39,268 nt of DNA from assembly GCF_030581075.1 (NCBI RefSeq), contig NZ_JAUQSW010000019.1, positions 1 to 39,268 on the forward strand. The letters are read 5' to 3'. Shown piece after piece: positions 21,790-28,829 of the stretch. The position numbers were made by a program, and so were the translations under genes. Within the stretch, counting starts at the first letter, position 1, and each line of letters begins with the position of its first letter. This stretch comes from Hymenobacter cheonanensis. Lineage in GTDB: Bacteria; Bacteroidota; Bacteroidia; Cytophagales; Hymenobacteraceae. Under the pieces are notes generated by a model that did no database searches, was not told the DNA's origin, and was given only the letters and a program-made list of their open reading frames with translations.

Positions 21790-22395
21790 CTAGGACGTGG
21801 GCGGAGTTACAGCCTTTAGGAATTGCTCACCATACACAGTAATACCAAGAGCAGTATTCCCTCTGAGCGTTGGCGCCGGCCCGAATACCGCCGTCACAAG
21901 CGCATCAACAAGGCGAAGGCGAAGCAGATTGTCCAAGCTTAAGTTTAATTGGGTCGCATCCCACTTAAGCTGAGAAGATAAATAGTCTACATCAAAGAGT
22001 CGCGGAGGCTGTTCATCACTCCATTCATACTCAGCGTAAATCTTAGTTAACAGAGAAGCATCATCTGCGCTTAGCTGGCGCAACACTTCCGCAAACCCTG
22101 GCTGCACCGCTACCCGTTGCGCTGGGTCAGCGGCATTCGCCAGCAACGCCGCCCACTTCTCGGCCAGGGTGGGGTCGGATTCCAGGCTAGCCGCCTGCAC
22201 CAGCGGTAGCAACAGCTTCGGCTCTACGGGCTGGGGCTCGCGGCCCACGGCGGCCAGGTGGGCCGTGGCCCTGGCGCCGAGCTGCTGGGCCTGCTCCCAG
22301 GCGGCTTTGCCTATTGCCTCAGCGGCGGGGCCGACGAACTTGCCTAGGAATGCGCCGCCCGTGGCTACGGCTAGGGTGGTTAGAGGGTCGGGCAT
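21790..22395 (-). CDS. Abi-alpha (DUF4393) family protein (201 aa)
   Basis: A Gly/Ala-rich amphipathic N-terminus (residues ~1-35, GGAFLGKFVGPAAEAIGKAAWEQ) is followed by the DUF4393 core KLLLPLVQAASLESDPTLAEKWAALLANAAD (~60-92), then LRQLSADDASLLTKIY and a small winged-helix-like end (LSLDNLLRLRLVDAL, then LGITVYGEQFLKA). DUF4393 is the Abi-alpha family, named for abortive-infection association; the mechanism is not known. The high-GC codon use resembles the host, unlike the AT-rich neighbours. It is monocistronic with its own terminator and sits among other defence-like genes. Confidence 0.75.
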   Translation of the reverse strand: MPDPLTTLAVATGGAFLGKFVGPAAEAIGKAAWEQAQQLGARATAHLAAVGREPQPVEPKLLLPLVQAASLESDPTLAEKWAALLANAADPAQRVAVQPGFAEVLRQLSADDASLLTKIYAEYEWSDEQPPRLFDVDYLSSQLKWDATQLNLSLDNLLRLRLVDALVTAVFGPAPTLRGNTALGITVYGEQFLKAVTPPTS

Positions 22396-22423
22396 GGGGT
22401 ACAGATTAGGTGAGCAAGGTAGG

Positions 22424-22462
22424 AAAAAGAAGCCCTGCTCTTTTAAGAGACGAGATAGGGCT
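22424..22462 (-). terminator. Terminator of the membrane protein gene
   Basis: AGCCCT.CTC pairs with GAG..AGGGCT around the loop, with T-rich sequence after it on the minus strand. It begins in the stop codon of the gene at 22462. Confidence 0.6.
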
Positions 22463-23232
22463 CAGATATGCTTCATAACACTGCGGTAGGCACGAGTACT
22501 AGTAGAATCATTTTCATCGTAATCATACAGTATAAGGTCTGGTATCTTTTGCGTACTAATAATACGCTTCTCTTTATTATCAGAACTTAAGAAAAAATAG
22601 TAATCGCCGGCCTTACCTAAGTATTTAAAAGGCAGCTTTACTTTAATGCTATCAGATGACGCATTGAGCTGAGCATAAGAAAAATGCTTATTCTTGCCAA
22701 TGCTTTTTGCGCTATTCTTACCGTATGAGTAAGAAGAAAAAAAAGAAATAATGACAAAGATAGCACTCCATTTAATAAGAAAAAATGGAGTAGGACTTTT
22801 TAGGGCCCATGCCCAATGGGATTTTATTACAATAAATAGGAGTTCTAAAACGAAAAGAATAAGCATAGCTGCTACTGCCGGGCCTATCCAATTAGTTGTT
22901 GAATTAGGAATTTTGTCATTGAATAAAAAATAAGCAAATGCAAGCCACAGTACTGATAATAAAATATTAATGATCCTTTCACTGAATCTCTTTCTAATTG
23001 TTAACACAAGCCAGTCAAGCACTTTATTGCCAATAATTAGCATAACCCCTACTACTAGCACTCCAGGCAAAGCATAGGCAAATCCCTTAACCAAATCCTG
23101 TACTCCGTAATAGCTAATAGCATCAATATCAAAATAGCCCCAATATCCCCAATAATATGCAAGAGAGAGGACTATTAAATAGGGGATTGATAATAGCAAA
23201 GTCTTTTCAGCCACTTCAAGTCTTTCCTTCAT
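22462..23232 (-). CDS. Multi-pass membrane protein (256 aa)
   Basis: I favour the ATG at 23232 (MKERLEVAEKTL) over one at 23280, because the intervening residues look like leader sequence. Four or five membrane segments follow: LLLSIPYLIVLSLAYYWGYW, LPGVLVVGVMLIIGNKVL, INILLSVLWLAFAYFLF, VAAMLILFVLELLFIVI and FFLIKWSAIFVIISFF. A soluble C-terminal ~80 residues is strand-rich and faces one side. AT-rich codon use differs from the phage genes. Membrane effectors are common in abortive systems, and this gene lies between TIR and Abi-alpha genes, but no known family is recognised. Confidence 0.6.
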   Translation of the reverse strand: MKERLEVAEKTLLLSIPYLIVLSLAYYWGYWGYFDIDAISYYGVQDLVKGFAYALPGVLVVGVMLIIGNKVLDWLVLTIRKRFSERIINILLSVLWLAFAYFLFNDKIPNSTTNWIGPAVAAMLILFVLELLFIVIKSHWAWALKSPTPFFLIKWSAIFVIISFFSSYSYGKNSAKSIGKNKHFSYAQLNASSDSIKVKLPFKYLGKAGDYYFFLSSDNKEKRIISTQKIPDLILYDYDENDSTSTRAYRSVMKHI

Positions 23233-23285
23233 TGGTATTTCTATTAAGATAGTGCGAAGTGAGAATACTATGCTGAGCAAGGTAT

Positions 23286-23318
23286 GAAAAAAGCCCCAGC
23301 TCTACATAAGCTGAGGCT
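23286..23318 (-). terminator. Terminator of the TIR gene
   Basis: AGCCCCAGCT pairs with AGCTGAGGCT with one bulge around a seven-base loop, followed by T residues on the minus strand; it lies ~80 bp after the TIR stop. Confidence 0.65.
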
Positions 23319-23398
23319 TCCTCACCCACGGGGCACCCGCCCCAGCATCCGTAGTCGCACCGGAAGCTAGGCCGGGCCGTACAGCGCGAATGGATAGA

Positions 23399-24286
23399 TT
23401 AGGGCCTAACCACTCTCATAATAGCATCTGCCAACTCCTCTATATCGCTGCTGCTACCCCCCAACTTGTCAATCAGCCAGTAGTTGCCTTGGGCAGCTAA
23501 GTCGCTCTCACTGATGTTGTGCCAGACCGGAATAAGTTTGTGGCTGTCACCAATAGCATCCTTTACCGAAAAGCTATTCAGTTCTCGCTTGGCCCAACGC
23601 TCATTTGCTAGAAATGCCTTACTGAGAATGAGCACTCCATACCGGCACTCTGCAATTCCTTCGTTGATTTTTTCGGTAAGGCTATCCCCTAAGTTGAGCG
23701 TGTACTTATCCAGCCACACTTTCAGTCCACGAGCCGTAAGTGCATGGTATAATGGCTCAGCTACGGCCGCTTTATCGGCTGAGTCGTGGCTGATAAATAC
23801 ATCTGGGCGGCGGGCCGCCCACTGCTTCTGGTAGTAGCTAAGGTCGCGGACTCTTGGCCTAAGGTCACGAGCCTCAAAAAAAGCTCTGACATTCTCGGCT
23901 CCAATTGGAAGTTCAGGTGCGTAGATGTAAACACTGCGGTTATAACCTAAGCGATTTGGTGCATGGTTGAAACGAGGCACATTTGCGTGCATTTTACTGC
24001 CAACAATTCTGTCAGCAAGACTATCAGCGATAGCCCGCACGCACCGGTGCATCTGAATCAATTGCTCTTCATTAACTATTAATTCCTTAGGAAATACTGC
24101 AATCGTACTGTAGCTAGCAGTAAAATCAAGTAGTGCGTAAAGTCCGAAAGGAAAGGTGACTAAGCTACTGGGTTTCCCTAACACTCGAAACTCAGGGTCT
24201 ACTATCAATGCCTCGGCTGTTGGCAAATCACTTTGCAGGCGAATCAATGGAGTATAATCTATTGAATTCGGGTCAAATTGTGTCAC
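23399..24286 (-). CDS. TIR-domain protein, probable NAD-consuming defence effector (295 aa)
   Basis: The C-terminal half (residues ~161-292) is a TIR domain: PDVFISHDSADKAAVAEPLY, then GLKVWLDKYTLNLGDSLTEKI, RYGVLILSKAFLANERWAKREL with the putative catalytic Glu235, and LIPVWHNIS. Bacterial TIR effectors cleave NAD or make cyclic ADP-ribose signals after phage sensing. Residues 1-155 form an unrecognised domain (LRLQSDLPTAEALIVDPEF region) that may sense the trigger. The start is a GTG at 24286. Remains of an RHH gene lie just upstream. Monocistronic, with its own terminator. Confidence 0.85.
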   Translation of the reverse strand: MTQFDPNSIDYTPLIRLQSDLPTAEALIVDPEFRVLGKPSSLVTFPFGLYALLDFTASYSTIAVFPKELIVNEEQLIQMHRCVRAIADSLADRIVGSKMHANVPRFNHAPNRLGYNRSVYIYAPELPIGAENVRAFFEARDLRPRVRDLSYYQKQWAARRPDVFISHDSADKAAVAEPLYHALTARGLKVWLDKYTLNLGDSLTEKINEGIAECRYGVLILSKAFLANERWAKRELNSFSVKDAIGDSHKLIPVWHNISESDLAAQGNYWLIDKLGGSSSDIEELADAIMRVVRP

Positions 24287-24316
24287 AGAGTTCGAGATTG
24301 CGGGATTAAAAAATGT

Positions 24317-24388
24317 CTATTTCCTTTGAGGCTCAATGCCTAGGCGGCGGGCTTCGTTGAGTAGCATCTGTATTGCTCTGCTAGCTCG
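24317..24388 (-). pseudogene. C-terminal remnant of an RHH regulator
   Basis: After an in-frame stop, this stretch reads RASRAIQMLLNEARRLGIEPQRK and then TAG, matching the second helix and DEARRLG end of the intact RHH regulators at 16508 and 24977. No start or strand region remains. It lies between the TIR gene and the small repeat protein gene and shows that RHH units were once more numerous here. Confidence 0.55.
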
Positions 24389-24411
24389 CTAAGCGCGCAT
24401 TGCATCCGTTT

Positions 24412-24633
24412 TCATCCTACCAGTTCAAAAACAATTTGCCCTGCCCCGAGGTGGGCTATTGCTTTCATATCAGCAATAGTTAAGCATTTGGCATTTGCTA
24501 ATACGATACGGGCTCCAGAGCCCTTTGCCAGCAGGGCGCATGCTTTGAGGTCGTCAGTGGTGTAATGGCCTGCATCAATATGAACGCCACCGCCAAGGTG
24601 AATGAGTTGTTTGAGGTCAGCTATAGTTAGCAT
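24412..24633 (-). CDS. Small two-repeat protein (73 aa)
   Basis: I choose the ATG at 24633; a longer frame reaches 24687 but adds an unlikely leader. The protein consists of two related units: LTIADLKQLIHLGGGVHI (residues ~2-19) and LTIADMKAIAHLGAGQIVFE (~52-71), joined by TTDDLKACALLAKGSGARIVL. This helix-turn-strand repeat resembles short leucine-rich-repeat-like proteins that I remember only as hypothetical. A TIR gene lies downstream on the same strand. Function unknown. Confidence 0.5.
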   Translation of the reverse strand: MLTIADLKQLIHLGGGVHIDAGHYTTDDLKACALLAKGSGARIVLANAKCLTIADMKAIAHLGAGQIVFELVG

Positions 24634-24689
24634 AATGAGTGGGCTATGTTTTGCGACAGCCAATATACAGCCTACACGGGCGGGCAAGC

Positions 24690-24895
24690 TTTGGCTTTTG
24701 AAAATTGAAGGAGTGATGTAAGTTCACAGAAATGGCCCCACCCAGATGGGCAGAGCCAGCGCAGTGGCATTACGAGGCGGCAGCCAGTCTGTGGGCCTTC
24801 GTGTCAGGCTATCACCCGAAGCAGTCTAATTATGCCCATCGGCCGCACCCCTAGGCGGGTGCGCTGCGTTGCTAAGGTACGCAGGCCCAGCGGGC
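24690..24895. other. Intergenic stretch without a gene
   Basis: I see no coding frame here. There is a small hairpin GCACCC / GGGTGC near 24845-24862 and GC-rich sequence leading into the RHH terminator repeat. The stretch separates the cargo from the right inverted arm. Confidence 0.5.
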
Positions 24896-24942
24896 GGCTT
24901 TTTTATAAAAAAACACACTCCCCCGCCCCGCTCTCGGCGGGT
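24896..24942 (-). repeat. G-rich terminator-like repeat, copy 3 (right arm)
   Basis: This is the reverse complement of the elements at 16762-16809 and 17720-17768, beginning 34 bp after the stop of the right-arm RHH gene. It marks the inner end of the right inverted arm. Confidence 0.7.
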
Positions 24943-24976
24943 AGGTTGCGAGTTAGGCGGTGGGGCGGGCCGTGGG

Positions 24977-25144
24977 TTACTTCAGGCCCAAGCGGCGGGC
25001 CTCGTCGTGCATCAGTGAGCGAGCCAGCGCTGACAGCTTGAGCCCACGAGCTTTGCCGACCTTATCAAATAGCTCCCGCTCTTCCTCGGTGAGCTTGATA
25101 TTGATTTGCGGGCTACGAGGGGCAGGTGTCTTTTGAGATTCCAT
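24977..25144 (-). CDS. Ribbon-helix-helix-like repressor, right arm (55 aa)
   Basis: An ATG at 25144 opens a 55-residue frame: a basic/Pro arm (MESQKTPAPRSP), a strand (QINIKLTEEE), and two helices (RELFDKVGKARG and LSALARSLMHDEARRLGLK). It has the same plan as the left-arm regulator but only about a third of residues match. It is divergent from the right A-E operon, with a TACATTTG box four bases from the ATG, so the message would be nearly leaderless. It probably binds the AGTCTAGACT palindromes in the shared promoter. Confidence 0.75.
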   Translation of the reverse strand: MESQKTPAPRSPQINIKLTEEERELFDKVGKARGLKLSALARSLMHDEARRLGLK

Positions 25145-25231
25145 AACACAAATGTAGTCTAGACTTTATTATAATAAAAGGAAAAATAAATTAAATTTAG
25201 CTTGTATTGTCTAGACTTTTGTGTATCTTTG
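25145..25231. promoter_or_regulatory. Divergent promoter with two GTCTAGAC operators, right arm
   Basis: Palindromes AGTCTAGACT (25156-25165) and GTCTAGAC (25209-25216) have centres 52 bp apart, as in the left arm. For the rightward operon, TTG (25202-25204), a 19-base spacer and TATCTTTG (25224-25231) enclose the second palindrome. For the RHH gene, TACATTTG on the minus strand (25149-25156) touches the first. Geometry is conserved with the left arm while operator bases differ (CTAG core kept). Confidence 0.7.
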
Positions 25232-25371
25232 TTATGTCCTCAAAGGGAGGTCAGCGCACCTAGTAGCAAGCAAAGAAGCCGCCCCTTGCAGGGGGCGGCT
25301 TCCGATATAGCACCTGCTGAAACAGGGCTACTAGGTGGGTTCAGTCAAACCCAATCACCCCACAAAATTAC
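25232..25371 (+). ncRNA. Structured 5' leader of the A-E operon, right arm
   Basis: The leader starts with the block shared with the left arm. CACCTAGTAGC (25257-25267) can pair with GCTACTAGGTG (25328-25338), enclosing a strong hairpin GAAGCCGCCCC / GGGGCGGCTTC and a second small hairpin CCTG-CTGAAA-CAGG. The left leader has matching hairpins with different bases. No poly-T follows, so control of translation or RNA stability is as likely as termination. Confidence 0.6.
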
Positions 25372-25827
25372 ATGAAAAATGTAATTCAGGCCGCCACCAT
25401 TGGCGCCCAACTCTCCGCCCACCGCCGTAGCATCATGGACTTGCTGGTGGGCCACCCCCTCATCCTAACGGCCGAGTACGACACGGCCATGCAGCGCACG
25501 CTAGCTTGCCAAGACCTAGCCACCCTGCAAAAGTGGTATGTAAACACGGTGCGCGAAATTGCACGCCGGGAAGAACAGGAGCCGGTCACGGCTCCCGTAA
25601 CCTACGCCACGGCCGAGCAGAAAGAGGAAATTATCCGCCTCTGCAACGCGCACCAAATTAGCCGCGCCGAAAAAACGGCCGCGCTGCTCACGCTCAATCA
25701 GCTCACCACGGTAGCCGCCACGGCCACCATCGGCAACCTGTGGGCCAAGATACTCGGCCGGGCGGGCGAGACGCCCCCGGCCGACGGCTGGAGCAAAAAA
25801 GAGGTGTCTTACTCATCTGCTGCCTAG
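25372..25827 (+). CDS. Gene A, right: helical conserved hypothetical protein (151 aa)
   Basis: This is the right-arm copy of the gene at 15817-16272, with 12 of 151 residues different (92% identity). The C-terminal helical region (TAEQKEEIIRLCNAHQISRAEK) is retained. It is the first gene after the structured leader. The ATG lies in a conserved AAAATTACATG context in both arms, which supports the start. Confidence 0.7.
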   Translation: MKNVIQAATIGAQLSAHRRSIMDLLVGHPLILTAEYDTAMQRTLACQDLATLQKWYVNTVREIARREEQEPVTAPVTYATAEQKEEIIRLCNAHQISRAEKTAALLTLNQLTTVAATATIGNLWAKILGRAGETPPADGWSKKEVSYSSAA

Positions 25828-25845
25828 CCCTGCACCTAGTCAGCG

Positions 25846-26334
25846 ATGGAACAGACTTCTTCCGAACGGATAGCCCAGGACTTGGGCTATCCGCTGGGGG
25901 TGTGCGGCTACTCCCCAAATGAGCGCTACTACTGGTTCGACCCCGCCCTGGGCTGGGCCAACACCCTACTCAATCCCCAGCACTACGGCCTTGACCCCGA
26001 GGCGTGCGCCAAGGAAATTGCCAGCCTCTACGCCCTGCCCTTGGTGTGGAACGAGAACATGGCCCCGCGCTTCATTACGGGCACCTTCCTAGCGGGGAAG
26101 GTGCTGGCCGTGGGGGAGGTGGTACAGGTGGGGAACGTGCTGATGTGGTGGGAACCGGGCGACGCCCGCGACTGCCCCACGCTCGGGCGGGTGGTGGCCG
26201 TAGAGCCCGACCTCATCCGCCTAGCCTGCGACAACGGCGGGCACGCCTACCGCCTGGCCTGGGGGCCGGGCGCTCCGGCCTGGGAAGTGTACCGCGTCAC
26301 GCACTACCTCAGCCAGCCTTATCCGCATGACTGA
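25846..26334 (+). CDS. Gene B, right: conserved hypothetical protein (162 aa)
   Basis: The right-arm copy of the gene at 15310-15798 differs at only five residues, three of them clustered in the strand VGNVLMWWEPGD. The spacing to gene A (18 bp) and overlap with gene C (8 bp) are identical in both arms. High identity against diverged regulators and toxins suggests recent exchange or strong constraint. Function not recognised. Confidence 0.7.
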   Translation: MEQTSSERIAQDLGYPLGVCGYSPNERYYWFDPALGWANTLLNPQHYGLDPEACAKEIASLYALPLVWNENMAPRFITGTFLAGKVLAVGEVVQVGNVLMWWEPGDARDCPTLGRVVAVEPDLIRLACDNGGHAYRLAWGPGAPAWEVYRVTHYLSQPYPHD

Positions 26335-26572
26335 GCAGCAGGCACAGACCGCCACGGCGGTCTACGGGCAGCTAGTAAGTGCCCGCCAGGAGTTGGCCCG
26401 GCTGCGGGAGCTGGCTCCCTTGCTCTCGGGCGTGGCCCTGCACGCCCCCGGTATGGCCCCGGTCAGGATTGAGGGGCTACGGGCCGAACGGCTCAGGTGC
26501 GTAGCCCGCATGAGTGAAGAAACGCTAGCCAGCCGCATAGCTGACTTAGAGCAGCAGCTCGCCCAGCTATGA
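26327..26572 (+). CDS. Gene C, right: short coiled-coil protein (81 aa)
   Basis: The right-arm copy of the gene at 15072-15317 differs at three residues. It overlaps gene B by 8 bp and gene D by 4 bp, which implies coupled translation. Two heptad-like helices suggest a dimer or an adaptor for the neighbouring GIY-YIG proteins; this is inference from operon position. Confidence 0.7.
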   Translation: MTEQQAQTATAVYGQLVSARQELARLRELAPLLSGVALHAPGMAPVRIEGLRAERLRCVARMSEETLASRIADLEQQLAQL

Positions 26573-26925
26573 CGCGGGCTAGTTGGATTGCCCAGCAGCA
26601 CGGCCGCAAGGCCGTGCTGTATGTGGTGCGCGTGTATGGGCCGGGGGAGCGCTTTTATAAGGTGGGGGTCACCTTCTGCCTTAGCTCCCGCTTTTCCCGC
26701 CTCAAGACCCTGTACAGGTGGCGCACCGTGGCCCGGTACAGCAGCTACAACGCGGGCAAGGTGTACGACCTGGAGCAGTGGCTGCATACGCACTTTGCCC
26801 ACCTGGCTTACCGGCCTACGGCCTCGTTTTCGGGCTTTACCGAGTGCTACTCGGACGTTGCTGAGTTGCTGGCGGCGCTGCCTAGCGGGACGTTCTTTTT
26901 GAAAAATACAGAAACCTTAATTTAG
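26569..26925 (+). CDS. Gene D, right: small GIY-YIG superfamily protein (118 aa)
   Basis: This copy of the single-domain GIY-YIG protein has VLYVVRVYGPGERFYKVGVT, SSRFSRLK, VYDLEQWLH and FTECYSD. Against the left copy, residues 64-100 are much more different than the flanks, so that part has been exchanged or is under diversifying selection. That region includes the helix and loop preceding the acidic residue, which in GIY-YIG enzymes lie near the DNA. Confidence 0.75.
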   Translation: MTRASWIAQQHGRKAVLYVVRVYGPGERFYKVGVTFCLSSRFSRLKTLYRWRTVARYSSYNAGKVYDLEQWLHTHFAHLAYRPTASFSGFTECYSDVAELLAALPSGTFFLKNTETLI

Positions 26926-26932
26926 TGGTAAG

Positions 26933-28297
26933 ATGCCTAGAGGTAATAAAATGCTCACACAAGAGCAGTTTCTAGCGAAGGCCGCAGCAATTCATGGAAG
27001 CCGCTACGACTACTCGCAGGCTGTATATCAAGGCGGTAAACAGAAGGTGCAAATTAACTGTCCAGACCATGGCCATTTTAATCAACAGCCTAGTAATCAC
27101 TTGCACGGCCAAGGCTGCCCACGGTGCCGACACTCTAAAATTAGCGCAGCAGTCAGACACACTTTAGATAAATTCATAGTCCGCGCCCGCGCTGCTCATG
27201 GCGATAAGTACAACTATTCACAGACAGTCTATATCAACTGTAAGCTTAAGGTTGATATTATTTGCCCAGAGCACGGCAAATTTTCACAGGAAGCCGATTC
27301 CCATATTAATGGTACTGGATGCCCTAAATGCGGGAGAGACAGTGTCTCAGCCGCACATCGGCGTTCATTAGATGAGTTCGTTACAGCTGCGCAGCAGAGG
27401 CATGGTAACCGTTACGATTATTCACAGGTCCAGTACATTAATAACACTCGCACTATCACAATAATATGCCCCCAGCACGGCCCCTTTAGACAGTCTCCCA
27501 ACGCACACATTAATCAAGCTCAAGGCTGCCCAATTTGCGGTAGAATAAAAGTTGCTGACTTTCACCGCAGCGATTTAGATAGCTTCGTTAAATCCGCTCA
27601 ACTCGTACATGGCAACAAATACGACTACTCGCAGGTGGTGTATAAGACTACACAAATCAAGGTCGAAATTATTTGCCCTCAACATGGCAGCTTTTGGCAG
27701 ACCCCCGGCTCTCACTGCTCTTATGGCTCTGGTTGCCCTATTTGCGCCAACGAGGCAACCGCTGAGCGATGCAAGCTCACTCAGGGCGAGTTTCTAACTC
27801 GCGCCCGCGCTATACACGGCGACCGCTATGGTTATTCATTAGTACAGTATGTCAACAATAGACATAAGATTGAAATCACCTGCCCCTTACATGGCGCGTT
27901 CAAGCAGAGCCCACTTAATCATTTGGTTGGCTGTGGCTGCCCTACCTGCGGCCGGGAACGCACCGCCGCTGCCAAAGCCCTCGACTGGGCGGACCAGGCC
28001 CAGGGCCGCACTGCCATTCTCTATTTCCTGCGTCTTTACAACGACAAAGAATCTTTCTACAAAGTAGGTATCACCTATCACAGTGTAGGCGAACGCTACC
28101 GCAAGCTGCACAAGTCCAACTACGCCTACGAAATCCTAGCCCAACACACCAGCCAAGACGCCAGCCGTATCTACGACTGGGAACAATCCATCCTGGCAAC
28201 CTTCGCCCACCTACGCTACCACCCCAAACGCTCCTTCGGCGGCGAAACCGAATGCTTCTCCAGCTGCGAGGAAATACTAAATATCTTCCCTCTCTAG
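26933..28297 (+). CDS. Gene E, right: five-module zinc-ribbon protein with GIY-YIG domain (454 aa)
   Basis: Five modules of ~65 residues span ~7-345, each with a version of LDKFI..A...HG.KY.YSQ.VY, C(P).HG.F.Q.....H and C..C, one more than the left copy. A GIY-YIG domain follows (~355-454): AILYFLRLYNDKESFYKVGIT, RIYDWEQSIL, GETECFSS. The nuclease domain is clearly homologous to the left copy (about two thirds identical) but the ribbon modules are individually diverged, unlike genes A-C. A second in-frame ATG lies 18 bp downstream of the chosen start. Last gene of the operon, 7 bp after gene D. Confidence 0.8.
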   Translation: MPRGNKMLTQEQFLAKAAAIHGSRYDYSQAVYQGGKQKVQINCPDHGHFNQQPSNHLHGQGCPRCRHSKISAAVRHTLDKFIVRARAAHGDKYNYSQTVYINCKLKVDIICPEHGKFSQEADSHINGTGCPKCGRDSVSAAHRRSLDEFVTAAQQRHGNRYDYSQVQYINNTRTITIICPQHGPFRQSPNAHINQAQGCPICGRIKVADFHRSDLDSFVKSAQLVHGNKYDYSQVVYKTTQIKVEIICPQHGSFWQTPGSHCSYGSGCPICANEATAERCKLTQGEFLTRARAIHGDRYGYSLVQYVNNRHKIEITCPLHGAFKQSPLNHLVGCGCPTCGRERTAAAKALDWADQAQGRTAILYFLRLYNDKESFYKVGITYHSVGERYRKLHKSNYAYEILAQHTSQDASRIYDWEQSILATFAHLRYHPKRSFGGETECFSSCEEILNIFPL

Positions 28298-28529
28298 CCC
28301 TCTACCTTAGAAAATAGCACTTTTCCCTAGAAAGTGAAACACGTTGCGGTACACGTATCGGAAACTAGACAGGATTTTTCCGTAGATAACTTGATAAAAG
28401 TAGTGCTAGGGCTAATTTTTTATTCACTAATAATCAATTAGTTGCAATTGATGTCTTTCGGAAACAATAGGCGCGGCCTACACTTTTACGTTAGCTTTGT
28501 GTTGTCGCTACCATAGAGACACACCACAT
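28298..28529. other. AT-rich intergenic stretch
   Basis: No coding frame is visible. A TAGCTTTG box on the plus strand (28492-28499) could start a transcript running antisense to the small peptide gene. A short hairpin ACTTT / AAAGT occurs near 28320-28336. This stretch begins the extra DNA in the right arm that is absent from the left arm. Confidence 0.35.
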
Positions 28530-28568
28530 AAAAAATGAGGTGGCCTAGCCCTAGGCCAAACCACCTCA
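28530..28568 (-). terminator. Terminator of the small peptide transcript
   Basis: TGAGGTGG (28536-28543) pairs with CCACCTCA (28561-28568), with an inner GGCCTAG / CTAGGCC. T residues follow on the minus strand. It lies 10 bp after the stop at 28578. Confidence 0.75.
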
Positions 28569-28577
28569 ATAAACTAC

Positions 28578-28697
28578 CTAGCAATGAGCTAGCGAAGTGA
28601 GCAGCAGCAGGCCAGCACCTTTTGCAATTCCCTTCAACAACTCAAGCAACAGGGGTTTGCCCCACTGGCTAAGCAGCTTTTTCGCGTTCCTCTTCAT
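28578..28697 (-). CDS. Possible small hydrophobic/amphipathic peptide (39 aa)
   Basis: From an ATG at 28697 the frame reads MKRNAKKLLSQWGKPLLLEL then LKGIAKGAGLLLLTSLAHC: a basic start followed by one amphipathic to hydrophobic helix, as in type I toxin or membrane-acting peptides. The frame is open upstream (ATG at 28811 gives 77 residues), but the upstream part covers hairpins and looks non-coding. The transcript would run from a TACCTTTG box at 28830-28837 to the terminator at 28530-28568, with a structured leader. There is no counterpart in the left arm. It could instead be a non-coding RNA. Confidence 0.4.
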   Translation of the reverse strand: MKRNAKKLLSQWGKPLLLELLKGIAKGAGLLLLTSLAHC

Positions 28698-28740
28698 GGT
28701 TTCCAATCGAGTAGAGGGTTTCACCATAACCCCGCACTCT

Positions 28741-28773
28741 GAATGCCTGGCCGCTCGTAACGGCCGGGCATTC
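28741..28773 (-). other. Strong hairpin in the small peptide leader
   Basis: GAATGCC.GGCCG pairs with CGGCC.GGCATTC around a seven-base loop. It lies in the predicted leader of the small peptide transcript, 44 bases before the ATG at 28697, where it could hide or expose the start region. Confidence 0.5.
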
Positions 28774-28829
28774 GTCTTTCTAGGAAAGCCGCTTGTAAGG
28801 TCGCGGGGCATAACCCCAACGCGATAAGA

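Noticed and set aside
18045..24412. Integron cassette array
   Set aside because: The GCCCC hairpins between genes are terminators with T runs; no attC core sites or integrase were seen.
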